DNA from: Bacillota bacterium
Lineage (GTDB): Bacteria; Bacillota; Clostridia; Christensenellales; UBA1242
NCBI GenBank assembly: GCA_009787915.1
Contig: WQSK01000004.1
Location: 1 to 40,846 of the forward strand
Direction of reading: 5' to 3'
DNA length: 40,846 bases
Below the pieces are notes generated by a model. The model had not been told where the DNA came from, did no database searches, and saw nothing but the letters and a program-made list of their open reading frames with translations. Made by a program: the position numbers and the translations under genes. How positions within the stretch are numbered: the first letter of the stretch is position 1; each line of letters begins with the position of its first letter. Positions 8,825 to 18,699 of this stretch are shown one piece after another.

Positions 8825-11284
8825 TCATGTTCCGACAATGTTTTTGCCGCCGCGACATCTAAGGTAGTATTTTCTTAGCATATCCATTGGCACAATCGCC
8901 AAAGCAAACATAACCGCAACCAAAAGATGCCCAATCAAAAGCGGTTCCGCCCTAAACACATTCCCCCCAAAGAAGATAAGCAATATCTGGGCAAGCGTCA
9001 CAATCGCCATAATAATCACAAACGGTTTGTTAAGCAAAAGTCCCTGTACTGGGTTCAAACTATGAGTTCGGGAATTGAAACTGTTAAAGATGTTCACGAA
9101 CATAAAGAAGGCAAAGAACGCAGTCATCGCATACACCGTACCATGCGGGCTTAGCGAATTTTGCACAATCGGAGATAATATAAAAAACATAGACATCAGA
9201 GAAATCACAAATGTTCCATAAAGAATCTGCCCCCACATATATTTGTTGACAATTGGTTCATCTCGTCGTTTTGGGGCTTCGGACATGTATTTTTTATGAG
9301 GTCGCTCTCCCCCAAACGCTATGCCTGCTAGGGTATCCATGACGATGTTAATCCATAGCATCTGCATAACGGTTATTGGCATACCTACGCCAAAGAACGG
9401 AGCCAAAATTGAAATCGCCATAGCAACAAAGTTTATTGTCAGTTTGAAAATCAAAAACTTTCTAATCGACTTGAATATTGTGCGCCCGTAACTTGTGGCT
9501 TTGGCGATGCTTGTGATATTGTCGTCCATTATGACTATGTCACCTGCTTCTTTGGCGACCTCGGTGCCACTCCCCATTGAAAAGCCAACATCCGCGGATT
9601 TAAGGGCGGGTGCATCATTAACCCCGTCCCCTGTCATCCCGACAACCAGCCCAAGACTCTGCGCCACCATAACCAAACGGCTCTTGTCATTCGGGAGTGC
9701 CCTTGCAACGACACGGAGGTTAGGTAAAACCAGTTTCAATTTATCGTCACTTAGTTTCCCAAGTTCTTTTGACGTCAAAACAACTTCGTTTGAATCCCCT
9801 GTAAGGATTCCGACTTCACGGGCAACGGCGATTGCGGTTTCACGGTTATCCCCCGTTATCATAACAGTTTGAACCCCTGCGGTTCGCATATTGGAAACGG
9901 CGGTAATTGCCTCGGGGCGAACATTGTCGCGAATGGCTACCAAGCCCACAAAAGTACTGTCCACCGCAACTGCGATTACGCGGTATGCTTTTTGGGTGAA
10001 CCCCGCGACTGCTCTGTTATATTCGGTCAGGTCCTTGCCTTTACACATCGCAAAGATGACCTCGGGTGCGCCTTTGTACAAAACACGGCCGTCCGCCAAA
10101 GTTGTTTTCATATATTTGTCGCGACTGTTAAAAGGAGTTTGGTTTTTAACATCAACACTTTGATATTTACGGCTTGAGGCATATTCCAACAAAATCCTAT
10201 CCGTAAAGTTCCCACCAATTGCCCGACCGCTCTCGTTGATTCGGGCACTTGTGTCGTAACGCAAAATCGTATTAAGCATCTCCTCGTCATCCGTTACGAC
10301 TTCTACGACTTCCAAATGTCCGTTTGTAAGGGTTCCTGTTTTGTCGGTGAACAAGATGTTCATGCTCCCCGCGGTTTCGATACCTCCGAGTTTCCTCACC
10401 AGAACATTGTCTTTCATCATGTGTTTCATATTGGAGGCGAAAACAACCGTTATCATCATGGGGAGCCCCTCGGGCACAACCATAACAATGACCGATACGA
10501 TAAGCGTCCCCGTATGGACGATATGTCTGAATCCAAATGTTTCCCCATTAATAACGAGGGCGTTAAAAAGATACGCACCCGCAATCACGACCGCACCGAT
10601 ATAGCCGATGACACTTATAAGTTTCGCCAAATGCTCCAGTTTGATTTTAAGCGGGCTTTTTGGTTGTTCGGATTGAAGTTCCGACGCCATCTTTCCATAA
10701 AAAGTATTATCACCCACGTGTGTCACTCGCATGACTGCCTCGCCGTTTGTTACAACGGTTCCTGAATAAACGATACCTGAACTCACCCCTGGTTGTTTTG
10801 TGGCTTCGGCACTCTCGCCATTTATAAGGGATTGGTCGACCTCGATTTTACCGCTTATCACCTGACCGTCTGCGGGGATTTTGTCCCCCGCCGACAAATA
10901 CACAATGTCGCCAACAACCAAATCTTCAATTGGAATCTCTGTTGCCCCTTGCGACCGCTGGGCCCGAACCTTTATATTTTGAACCGCGCGCTGGAGTTTC
11001 TCGAACGCCGCTTGGCTCCCTTGCTCTGATATTGTAGAAACAACAACTGCAATCAAAATCGCCGCTGCTATACCGATTGTTTCCAGGACACTTTCATGAC
11101 GGAAAACAAACATACTGTTGACCGCGAGTGCGACCAGGAGAATTTTTAACATAGGGTCGTTAAAGTTCGCCAAAAAATTCCTAAGCCACGACACACGCCG
11201 TTTTTGCGTGATAACATTTGCGCCGTGTTCTTTGCGACTACTTACAACCTGTTCTGGGGTCAAACCATCGTGCTTTAACGCCAT
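8825..11284 (-). CDS. P-type cation (Ca2+)-transporting ATPase
   Basis: DKTGTLTNG phosphorylation motif, VPEGLPMMITVV, GDGVNDAPALKSADVG, TMs; P2-type architecture. Confidence 0.95.
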   Translation of the reverse strand: MALKHDGLTPEQVVSSRKEHGANVITQKRRVSWLRNFLANFNDPMLKILLVALAVNSMFVFRHESVLETIGIAAAILIAVVVSTISEQGSQAAFEKLQRAVQNIKVRAQRSQGATEIPIEDLVVGDIVYLSAGDKIPADGQVISGKIEVDQSLINGESAEATKQPGVSSGIVYSGTVVTNGEAVMRVTHVGDNTFYGKMASELQSEQPKSPLKIKLEHLAKLISVIGYIGAVVIAGAYLFNALVINGETFGFRHIVHTGTLIVSVIVMVVPEGLPMMITVVFASNMKHMMKDNVLVRKLGGIETAGSMNILFTDKTGTLTNGHLEVVEVVTDDEEMLNTILRYDTSARINESGRAIGGNFTDRILLEYASSRKYQSVDVKNQTPFNSRDKYMKTTLADGRVLYKGAPEVIFAMCKGKDLTEYNRAVAGFTQKAYRVIAVAVDSTFVGLVAIRDNVRPEAITAVSNMRTAGVQTVMITGDNRETAIAVAREVGILTGDSNEVVLTSKELGKLSDDKLKLVLPNLRVVARALPNDKSRLVMVAQSLGLVVGMTGDGVNDAPALKSADVGFSMGSGTEVAKEAGDIVIMDDNITSIAKATSYGRTIFKSIRKFLIFKLTINFVAMAISILAPFFGVGMPITVMQMLWINIVMDTLAGIAFGGERPHKKYMSEAPKRRDEPIVNKYMWGQILYGTFVISLMSMFFILSPIVQNSLSPHGTVYAMTAFFAFFMFVNIFNSFNSRTHSLNPVQGLLLNKPFVIIMAIVTLAQILLIFFGGNVFRAEPLLIGHLLVAVMFALAIVPMDMLRKYYLRCRGGKNIVGT

Positions 11285-11312
11285 GGACTATACATATGTA
11301 CAACCTATTTGG

Positions 11313-12095
11313 TTATTGTCGTCTTTGTTGTTGGTACAGAGCCATAACCAATCTATCAATCTTTTTCTGTGCAAGGTTTTTTCTGTACGCAAAAGCCGTT
11401 GACCTAAGAATCGGATATAATAGCCTTCTTAAAAAACGCAACATGTCTTGAATCCCTGGCAGACCCAAAATCAGGTTCAGCAAACCTTTTGGTGTAACAA
11501 TAAAACCAATTTCACCAAGGGGTCCATCAAATAACTCTAGCAATGCCCCGACAGTGTTAAACGGATATTTGAATTTTATGAAAAACAATGCCCAATGCCA
11601 CCCCGCCGTTGCCGTCGTCAAAGCGACCTTGACTTTAAAGTCAATCTTTTTACAAAAACCCCTTGTAATGGGATTCCACCATGCTGTGTTCCAAAAACGT
11701 GCAAGCCACTCTACTGTCACTGGTTCATTTTTATATGGGTTGTCGCGCATCTCTTGTATAACACGGTCAATCTCGGCTTTTATGCGGGCGGCTTCGGCAT
11801 AGCGATTGCTGTTAGCAATCAAATAATTGTGGAACTCGCCCCAAAGACCATGCTCCTCGGTGTCTACTTTTAAATGCTCGTAGTCTGGTTGGATTGGTTC
11901 TTCTTTATCCTCATCATTTTCAGGTAGCGGGTGATATTCATAGTCGTCATTAAATTGCGCGAATTCAATGTGTTCATTTTCGTCACCAACATCGGGTGCA
12001 TCCTGATATTCGTTATCTATTACAAGTCCGCCCGAAGATTCCTCGTCCTCAACGTACTCAGATTGTGTTTGGGGTTGTATTTCGTTCTCCTCCAC
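11313..12095 (-). CDS. Hypothetical protein with acidic N-terminus and hydrophobic C-terminal half
   Basis: 260-aa ORF MEENEIQPQTQSEYVEDEESSGG...; divergent from the HTH regulator gene. Confidence 0.7.
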   Translation of the reverse strand: MEENEIQPQTQSEYVEDEESSGGLVIDNEYQDAPDVGDENEHIEFAQFNDDYEYHPLPENDEDKEEPIQPDYEHLKVDTEEHGLWGEFHNYLIANSNRYAEAARIKAEIDRVIQEMRDNPYKNEPVTVEWLARFWNTAWWNPITRGFCKKIDFKVKVALTTATAGWHWALFFIKFKYPFNTVGALLELFDGPLGEIGFIVTPKGLLNLILGLPGIQDMLRFLRRLLYPILRSTAFAYRKNLAQKKIDRLVMALYQQQRRQ

Positions 12096-12104
12096 ACCCG
12101 AATA

Positions 12105-12184
12105 TCACATACATTGCGATACATAGCAACTAAAATCACATATATTGTGGCATTTTACTACCTTTGATGTGTATATCTCACAAT
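12105..12184. promoter_or_regulatory. Cluster of operator-like dyads in the divergent intergenic region
   Basis: CACATATATTGTG (12137-12149), TGTGTATATCTCACA (12169-12183), related CACATACATTGCG (12106-12118). Confidence 0.45.
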
Positions 12185-12207
12185 GAATACCACTTTATAA
12201 TGCTTTT

Positions 12208-12522
12208 ATGGACAAAATCGAGATAATTGAGCGCATAAGCAAACTACGCACGCGGGCAAACTTGTCAGCACGGGCATTGTCCCAGCGCATCGACCTTAAC
12301 GACGGGTATATAAATCGTCTTGAGAGCAAAAAAGATTTTTTACCAAGCGTCGAGGTGTTGCTTAAAATTATCGAGGTTTGCAATTCCAGCCCAGCCGAGT
12401 TTTTCTACCGCGACATGGACGCATATAAAAGCGACCTGCCTATAATAGAACTCTTGGATGCCGTTGACCAAAATTCAAAAACACTTGTCAAAGAACTTAT
12501 TCAGCGCATGACAAAAAGTTAA
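12208..12522 (+). CDS. HTH transcriptional regulator (Cro/CI/XRE family)
   Basis: SARALSQRIDLNDGYINRLESKKDFLPSVEVLLKIIEVC helix-turn-helix pattern. Confidence 0.85.
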   Translation: MDKIEIIERISKLRTRANLSARALSQRIDLNDGYINRLESKKDFLPSVEVLLKIIEVCNSSPAEFFYRDMDAYKSDLPIIELLDAVDQNSKTLVKELIQRMTKS

Positions 12523-13277
12523 ATCCTCCCGCCTTCTTTGACAAGCCATTCACCGCTTTCAAAAGTTCCGCGTTTTCCTTTAAACCGCAAATCCAAACGG
12601 ATGTCGATACTGTCGCAATAATCAAGGTATATAGATTTAAACACATTTTCTAACGTATCAAATGAAACACCCTGATTACCAGGAAACAGTTTTTCGGTTT
12701 CTTCTTTGGTCATATCGGTTTGCATATCAATGTGAATCGCCACCATATTTGTATAGTCATCATAAACAATCTCGAACTTGGGCTCCCTCAGCAAAGTAAA
12801 GTCCGTTATATCTTTTTTAAACTCCGCCTCTGTCGCAGGCAAAACAAACGGCCAAGGCTCCCCTGAAGGGTACTTGTACATATTTGTGACCTTTGCGAGT
12901 TTACCGAGCAAACTCTGCCACTCTTGTTCAGAGTACAAACCCATCGGCAGATTAAACCCTGTGTGGTCGAGGCGTGTAATCCGCCCATGCAGTTTTTTAA
13001 GGACTTCTTCACACGAAAAGCGTTTGACGGCAAGCGGTTGCTTGGTATTGCGGTCAGTCATATTGAAAAACTTTGTGCCGCCCAAAAGCAAATGCACAAA
13101 GTTCGCATTGTCGCAAAGTCTAAACACCGTGACGGGGTTAAGGTTTTTGTTACCAATGTGGATTTTACCCGCTTTTGGGGTCGTGACATATTTTATATCC
13201 TTAAACAACGAGGTCAGCAACCCAAACAATTTTTTGTTCTTCCCCGTGTTTGGGAAAACATAAACAACCTCTCTCAC
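12519..13277 (-). CDS. Hypothetical protein
   Basis: 252-aa ORF overlapping scpB by 4 nt (operon-like). Confidence 0.7.
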   Translation of the reverse strand: MREVVYVFPNTGKNKKLFGLLTSLFKDIKYVTTPKAGKIHIGNKNLNPVTVFRLCDNANFVHLLLGGTKFFNMTDRNTKQPLAVKRFSCEEVLKKLHGRITRLDHTGFNLPMGLYSEQEWQSLLGKLAKVTNMYKYPSGEPWPFVLPATEAEFKKDITDFTLLREPKFEIVYDDYTNMVAIHIDMQTDMTKEETEKLFPGNQGVSFDTLENVFKSIYLDYCDSIDIRLDLRFKGKRGTFESGEWLVKEGGRI

Positions 13278-13828
13278 GACGTCCTTGCGAACAAATCTGT
13301 GGTTTCAATGGTTTTAAGTTTTTCCATCATTTGTTCGTAACTTGGGAGTGCATCAATATCAGGTAACTCGAACCGCTTTAAAAACGTATCGGTGGTTCCA
13401 TACAAAATTGGTTTCCCCAAGGCCTCTTTTTTCCCGACGACAGAAATCAAATCATTTTGCAACAAAACGTGTACGGCATAGTCACTTCCCACACCACGAA
13501 TTTCGTCAATCTCGGGTTTTGTAATTGGTTGTTTGTAGGCAATAATCGCCATGGTTTCAAGGGCCGCACGCGTCAAACTCTTTTCACGCACAGGGTTCAA
13601 AACCGAAGCCACCGATTCGGCAATATTTGGGTTTGTGCAAAACTGATAGTTATTGCGGTACTTAATCAAATGCACACCGCTCTCCCCGCCATATTTTTTT
13701 TGCAACTTATCAATCGCGGTTTGTATCTCTTTTTCTTTTACCCCAAATTTCTCGGCTAAAAATGCAACCGACAAACCCTCGCCCGACACAAACAAAACCG
13801 CTTCCAATTCCCCACACAGTTTTTCCAT
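13274..13828 (-). CDS. scpB: Segregation and condensation protein B
   Basis: EAVLFVSGEGLSVAFLAEKFGV..., LTRAALETMAIIAYKQPITKPEIDEIRGV. Confidence 0.95.
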   Translation of the reverse strand: MEKLCGELEAVLFVSGEGLSVAFLAEKFGVKEKEIQTAIDKLQKKYGGESGVHLIKYRNNYQFCTNPNIAESVASVLNPVREKSLTRAALETMAIIAYKQPITKPEIDEIRGVGSDYAVHVLLQNDLISVVGKKEALGKPILYGTTDTFLKRFELPDIDALPSYEQMMEKLKTIETTDLFARTS

Positions 13829-13870
13829 CTTGGAACAAGTATACCGCGTAAAAACTAAAAAAGCAAATAT

Positions 13871-14563
13871 TTATTCAATCTCTGTTTCTTTAATACCAAA
13901 CACACTTTCAAAACTCGGGGTGATATATTCTTCTTGTATTCGCTTTACAAATTCGACTTGGAATTGATTCAGTTCACCCGCCATCTTTCGCGCCGTCGGT
14001 GTGTTCATTGCCTCAGCAAGACGCAGGGTTTTCCGAACTATGCTATGAACTGTAGACACATTTTTGTCACCCTCGGTAAAGTCACCTTGGGTCAGCGGAA
14101 TATCAGGCACAAATATCGGGTGACCGTGTGCATGGCCATACTCCAATTGACGATACAAGCCCATCGCCCCTAACATATCAAGGTTGTCGGCATCCTGTAA
14201 TATTTTTGATTCGATATCTTTCACGGTAACACCTTGTTCTGAAAAAGCATACTCCTCGTGGTGCTCTATCGCATAACAGACGTGCTGTTTTTGTTGTTCG
14301 GTAAGTGGCAAATCGGAAATTAGTTCGCGAACCAATGGTATGCTTTCAACTGGAGGCACAAACCGTTTCTCTTTGGTTTGCATTATTCGGTGCAAGTCAT
14401 GCAAAAAAGAAGAAGTTGCTATTACCAACTTGTCACCGCCCTCGTGTTCCCAAATCTTGAGTGCAAAATTCAATGTTCGCCAAAGGTGCGTCATATTATG
14501 TCCAGTTTTATCATCGCCAAAGATTTGAACTACTTTTGATTCCAGTTGTTTAATAATCTGCAT
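13871..14563 (-). CDS. HD-domain hydrolase
   Basis: GHNMTHLWRTLNFALKIWEHEGG..SSFLHDLHR..IEHHEEYAFS..DADNLDMLGAMG. Confidence 0.85.
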   Translation of the reverse strand: MQIIKQLESKVVQIFGDDKTGHNMTHLWRTLNFALKIWEHEGGDKLVIATSSFLHDLHRIMQTKEKRFVPPVESIPLVRELISDLPLTEQQKQHVCYAIEHHEEYAFSEQGVTVKDIESKILQDADNLDMLGAMGLYRQLEYGHAHGHPIFVPDIPLTQGDFTEGDKNVSTVHSIVRKTLRLAEAMNTPTARKMAGELNQFQVEFVKRIQEEYITPSFESVFGIKETEIE

Positions 14564-14566
14564 TTT

Positions 14567-15616
14567 TTATTTTACCTCCAATTCTTGCTTCTTAGACAAA
14601 CCACACGCACCCAACTTTTTGTCATACCGCCCCAAAAACTCTGGCAAAGTGACCTCACCGTCATAGTCCAACAATACAACCTCTTTGTGCAAATCGTGAC
14701 CATAGTACTCTTTGACCTTTTGTGTCACATGGGAAAACCATTTGGCAACGTCTTTGTCAGTAGTATGCGGTTCGGTTTTAAATAGCCTCGCACCATTCGA
14801 ACTGAACGTTGCACCATTCGCGTCAATGTTTATGTCAGGATTTTCAGAGAGCATCATCTGAATCTTTTTACCCGTCGCCATAACAATGTGTCCGCCCGAA
14901 AACACCGAACCTGCCGTACCTTCTTTGAAACCAAAATAAGAACTCTCGCGCCGCTCCTCCGTTTGTCGTTGCACCAGTTCTTTAACATTTTCTTTACCAA
15001 TGTATTCACTGGCAAGCACGCTCTCGACCACAATATAACGTGTCTTTCCTTTGTTTTGTTGTTTCAAAAAACTGTCACGAGTACCAAAGAAATCTCCATC
15101 GGGTGTCATCCACTCGAATTCACCCTTTTGTAAATCAAAAACCTTGATTCTCTTAACAAAATAATCAAAGTCCCTCTTGGTCGGATTTGCAGGCCAGCCA
15201 GAGTTCCCAACAATCCCCGCCCCAACAAGACCTGGAACGCCCGTCAAAGGTGAAAAATCGTAGCCTCGTTCCGTCGTGTCTTTTACAAGCACACCTACCG
15301 TCGCATTCGCCGATACATGAAACTCGGATGTTTTTTCATCAAATTTTATTCCTGCACCTTTCGTTCCCACCGCAACAAAGAGCCCGTCATAACCGCGCTC
15401 GCTGATTAACAAGTTTGTGCCTTGCGAAAACAAGACAAACGGGAGATTTTCTTTGTACAGTTCACCAAAAACTTTCAAGTCATTCTCCATTGTTTCATCA
15501 AAACAAAGTTCATAGAAAAACTTTGCGTTGCCCGTTTTCTTTTTGAACAAATGTCTTTTCGCCAAAGGATAATTCACCGAAACTTCACGGCTTAACTTAG
15601 CCAAAATTTTTTCCAT
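14567..15616 (-). CDS. murB: UDP-N-acetylenolpyruvoylglucosamine reductase-like FAD-binding protein (divergent MurB)
   Basis: FSQGTNLLISERGYDGLFV (FAD-binding), PLTGVPGLVGAGIVGNSGWP, AGSVFSGG, LHKEVVLLDYDGE; probable start MEKILAK at 15616. Confidence 0.75.
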   Translation of the reverse strand: MEKILAKLSREVSVNYPLAKRHLFKKKTGNAKFFYELCFDETMENDLKVFGELYKENLPFVLFSQGTNLLISERGYDGLFVAVGTKGAGIKFDEKTSEFHVSANATVGVLVKDTTERGYDFSPLTGVPGLVGAGIVGNSGWPANPTKRDFDYFVKRIKVFDLQKGEFEWMTPDGDFFGTRDSFLKQQNKGKTRYIVVESVLASEYIGKENVKELVQRQTEERRESSYFGFKEGTAGSVFSGGHIVMATGKKIQMMLSENPDINIDANGATFSSNGARLFKTEPHTTDKDVAKWFSHVTQKVKEYYGHDLHKEVVLLDYDGEVTLPEFLGRYDKKLGACGLSKKQELEVK

Positions 15617-15626
15617 AAACAAATTA

Positions 15627-16298
15627 TTAAACCCCCTCGACAAATTCGCCGTTTATAAATTTTTTGGCTCCATGCCCAACCATGTAGATTTTCCCCCCGT
15701 CTACAATAACCGCCGAGTCATCCGACAAAGCATACACAGGCACACCGCCGTTAATCTTGCTCTCCCCTATACTGGCTTCCAGGCCTTCCCCGTGTTCGCT
15801 GTCGGCACCTACGTGTGGGCGGATACTTAGATTTACAAGTTCCAAATACCTATCCACATCGCACGAGATTGATTTACCCGTGTCAAGACGGAACTCGTTC
15901 GGAGGGCGAACCCCTGTGACGCAAGAGCCCGCACTGCTCCCCACCCAGACTTTGGTTTTTAAAAGTTTCGGGAGGGTTTTTGTGAAACCACTTTTGTTGA
16001 AAACACTTTGTAAATAATCCACGTGTCCGCCCATACACCAAATAACGTCGGCTTTGGCAATGCGTTTTTCGTTTTCCGCCAAACTCTCGTTTCGCAAATC
16101 ACAAAGATACATCCCACCGCCAAATGTTTCGGCTACTTTTGAAAGACTATTCAACAACCACCGAACATCCCAGTCCTCGATTTGCGAACACTCGTTCAAA
16201 ATCGCCGCGCTAATCTTGCTGGCGGGCTTTCCCGTCAACTCTACAATCTTTTTTGTAATCGCATCCGTATTGTACGCGGACATTAAGACAAGTTTCAT
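15627..16298 (-). CDS. Peptidase S51 family protein
   Basis: VGSSAGSCVTGVRPP nucleophile region, CMGGHVDYLQSVF. Confidence 0.8.
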   Translation of the reverse strand: MKLVLMSAYNTDAITKKIVELTGKPASKISAAILNECSQIEDWDVRWLLNSLSKVAETFGGGMYLCDLRNESLAENEKRIAKADVIWCMGGHVDYLQSVFNKSGFTKTLPKLLKTKVWVGSSAGSCVTGVRPPNEFRLDTGKSISCDVDRYLELVNLSIRPHVGADSEHGEGLEASIGESKINGGVPVYALSDDSAVIVDGGKIYMVGHGAKKFINGEFVEGV

Positions 16299-16867
16299 TT
16301 CTTCACCCTTTTGTCAAAATCGAATTTTATAAGTTCACAATTCATCATCTCGGGTGTGTCGCGGTAAAATCCACTCTTTGGTTTGCCATCAAAGTACGCC
16401 TTGAACACACGCCCTACACCGCCATGCGCCACAACCAATATGTCTTTCCCTTTGTGTTCCTCCCAAAGTTCATCAAGGAAACTTTTGACGCGCGCTTCTA
16501 CCGCTTCAAAAGATTCAACCGTAGAATAATCGTATAATTTGCGCTCGCTAAAAAAATCGTCATCAAAGTCTGGGTGTTTCATCCACTCAAGCCCCTCGTA
16601 ATCACCACAATAGTATTCAATGATGCGCGCATCAATTATAACAGGAGGCCTCTTATCGGCAGGTCGTGCCGTCAATATAAGTTCGCACGTCTGTTTTGTT
16701 CTAAGCAACGGACTGGCAAAAACCAAATCAAATTTGACGTCTTTGATTTTGTGTCCGAGGTCTACCGCCTGCTTGACACCTTTCCCTGTCAGGATAGTAT
16801 CAGAGTACCCACTCCAGTTCCCTTGCTTGTTAAAAAACGTTTCCCCATGTCTTACGTAATAAATCAT
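16295..16867 (-). CDS. Histidine phosphatase (phosphoglycerate mutase-like) family protein
   Basis: YYVRHGETFFNKQG, SPLLRTKQTCELI, VVAHGGVGRVF. Confidence 0.9.
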   Translation of the reverse strand: MIYYVRHGETFFNKQGNWSGYSDTILTGKGVKQAVDLGHKIKDVKFDLVFASPLLRTKQTCELILTARPADKRPPVIIDARIIEYYCGDYEGLEWMKHPDFDDDFFSERKLYDYSTVESFEAVEARVKSFLDELWEEHKGKDILVVAHGGVGRVFKAYFDGKPKSGFYRDTPEMMNCELIKFDFDKRVKK

Positions 16868-17595
16868 TTCTTTGCCTCAATTTTGATGTCCGCAAATTGG
16901 TTGTCTTGAACAACGCCAATCTCGCCCGTTTTTAAAAGTTCCAACAATGCAAGGAAAGTATTAATAACTTCGCTCTTTGTAAAGTCCGCCTCGAACAGGT
17001 CAAAAAACATAACACGTTTGCCCGAGGTTATCCGCGTTCGGATGTCAGCCATTTTGTCGCCAACGGTAAAGCGGTCCATGCGTATTTGTTTCGTCACAAT
17101 CTGCGGAGCATTAAATTGCAAACGGTGCATGACCTTTTGAAAAGCGGAGGTCAGCATATCAATACTTAGGTTATCCAAAACATATTTGTATTCTGGCTTG
17201 AATTCCACAGGGGCTTTGTAAAAGCGGTCTACGTTTTCGGTTTCTTTTAATTTTTCGCTGGCTTCCTTTAACAACTTGTATTCTTCCAATTGCCTCAAAA
17301 GTTTCGCCTCGATGTCCTCGGGGTCCTCCTCGATTTTTTCTTTTGGTAAAATCCCTCGGCTTTTGATTTCAACAAGGGTTGCCCCTATATCAATGAACTC
17401 GACGGCATCATCCAAATTCAACTGGTCAAGTTGTGACAAAAATTCAAGATACTGCTCTGTCACCAAAGAAAGTTGCACGGTTTTGATGTCCAACTTTTTT
17501 TCACGAATTAAATGGAGCAACAAATCCAACGGCCCATCAAAGTCGGTTATATGAATATGATGCTTTTGCTGTGCGGTTTCGTTTTGTTGTTCCAT
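16864..17595 (-). CDS. scpA: Segregation and condensation protein A
   Basis: DFDGPLDLLLHLIREKKLDIKTVQLSLVTEQYLEFL. Confidence 0.95.
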   Translation of the reverse strand: MEQQNETAQQKHHIHITDFDGPLDLLLHLIREKKLDIKTVQLSLVTEQYLEFLSQLDQLNLDDAVEFIDIGATLVEIKSRGILPKEKIEEDPEDIEAKLLRQLEEYKLLKEASEKLKETENVDRFYKAPVEFKPEYKYVLDNLSIDMLTSAFQKVMHRLQFNAPQIVTKQIRMDRFTVGDKMADIRTRITSGKRVMFFDLFEADFTKSEVINTFLALLELLKTGEIGVVQDNQFADIKIEAKK

Positions 17596-17603
17596 ACTTT
17601 ATA

Positions 17604-18272
17604 CTAAAACATTAGCCCCCAAAAATCAAAGAATAAATTAACAATATGCCCGCCAAGCAGACCAATTGCATTTGTAAACATCAAAACCATCATTACGACA
17701 AGGAGCACCGCCATAGAATTCTGCCTAACAAAACTCATGTAACTGTTGTTTGGTTTTGTGAAACTTGCCAAAATGTTGTACCCGTCCAACGGAAATATCG
17801 GCAAGAGATTAAACAACATCAAAGACACATTAATAATCGTCAAAAACCAAAACAATTGATACAGCATAAACATCCCCACGTTCGCTGTCGGATTTCCAAA
17901 TGTAAATATTAAATACAAGCACAAACTGGATATAAACCCGATTATTAAGTTTACTACTATGCCCGCGATACTTACAAAAAAATTGCCCTTTCTGAAATTT
18001 CGGTAATTAAATGGGTTTACGGGAACTGGCTTTGCCCAACCTATGCCTGCCAAAACAAAAGACAAAAGACCCAACGGGTCTATGTGACGTGCAGGGTTTG
18101 GGCTTAGACGCTTCATCATCTTTGCGGTCGGGTCACCATTCCAAAGTGCGACCAAACCGTGTGCAATCTCGTGCGCGACAATCGCCACCACAAGGGCGAG
18201 CGCGAACATCAAAATCATCGCGAACACATAAAGTGCTGGCCAGTTATTGTTTTGGATTGCAAAGAACAACAC
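17604..18272 (-). CDS. Site-2 protease family (M50) membrane metallopeptidase
   Basis: IVAHEIAHGLVALWNGD (HExxH) and NLLPIFPLDGYNIL; hydrophobic. Confidence 0.9.
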   Translation of the reverse strand: MLFFAIQNNNWPALYVFAMILMFALALVVAIVAHEIAHGLVALWNGDPTAKMMKRLSPNPARHIDPLGLLSFVLAGIGWAKPVPVNPFNYRNFRKGNFFVSIAGIVVNLIIGFISSLCLYLIFTFGNPTANVGMFMLYQLFWFLTIINVSLMLFNLLPIFPLDGYNILASFTKPNNSYMSFVRQNSMAVLLVVMMVLMFTNAIGLLGGHIVNLFFDFWGLMF

Positions 18273-18312
18273 AAAGAGAGTTTAGCGTATAAAACGAACT
18301 TGTGCAAGGGTG

Positions 18313-18498
18313 TTATCCTTGATTCATTGAAAAACCGTCTTCGGGTTGTTCTGAAAAAACTTCTGGTTCAAAAACTGGGGCTTGGGTTTCGACCACGGGT
18401 TCTGCTTGGACTGGCTCGGAAACAACTGGTGCCTGAACAGCAACAGGTTCAAGGAAAACTTCTTCTGGTTCTTTATTTTGATTCGGGAAATACCACAT
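18313..18498 (-). CDS. Small Pro/Val/Glu-rich protein
   Basis: EPVAVQAPVVSEPVQAEPVVETQAPVFEPEV; co-oriented between dacF and the M50 gene; no clear RBS. Confidence 0.45.
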   Translation of the reverse strand: MWYFPNQNKEPEEVFLEPVAVQAPVVSEPVQAEPVVETQAPVFEPEVFSEQPEDGFSMNQG

Positions 18499-18501
18499 GG
18501 G

Positions 18502-18699
18502 TTAGTATATTACGGCGGCGACGCACATGTGCCTCGCTTGTTCTTTTACAGTTTGCAATCTTTTTCCGAAAATCGCTTCAAGACAATTTATAAATTAAAT
18601 ATTATCAAAAGATATAAAAGCCTTGAAAGTGATTTTACGTCAAAAGTGCAAACCTTGTAAAAAACAAGGGAGGCACATGTGCGCCGCCGCAACATATTA
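18502..18699. repeat. Palindromic repeat element, copy 2
   Basis: Left TTAGTATATTACGGCGGCGACGCACATGTGCCTCGCTTGTTCTTTTACA pairs with right arm CTAATATGTTGCGGCGGCGCGCACATGTGCCTCCCTTGTTTTTTACA (reverse complement). Includes the dacF stop codon. Shares its inner core with copy 1. Confidence 0.88.

Noticed and set aside
10316-10765. 149-aa plus-strand ORF antisense to the Ca2+ ATPase
   Set aside because: Shadow ORF; the opposite strand carries clear P-type ATPase motifs.
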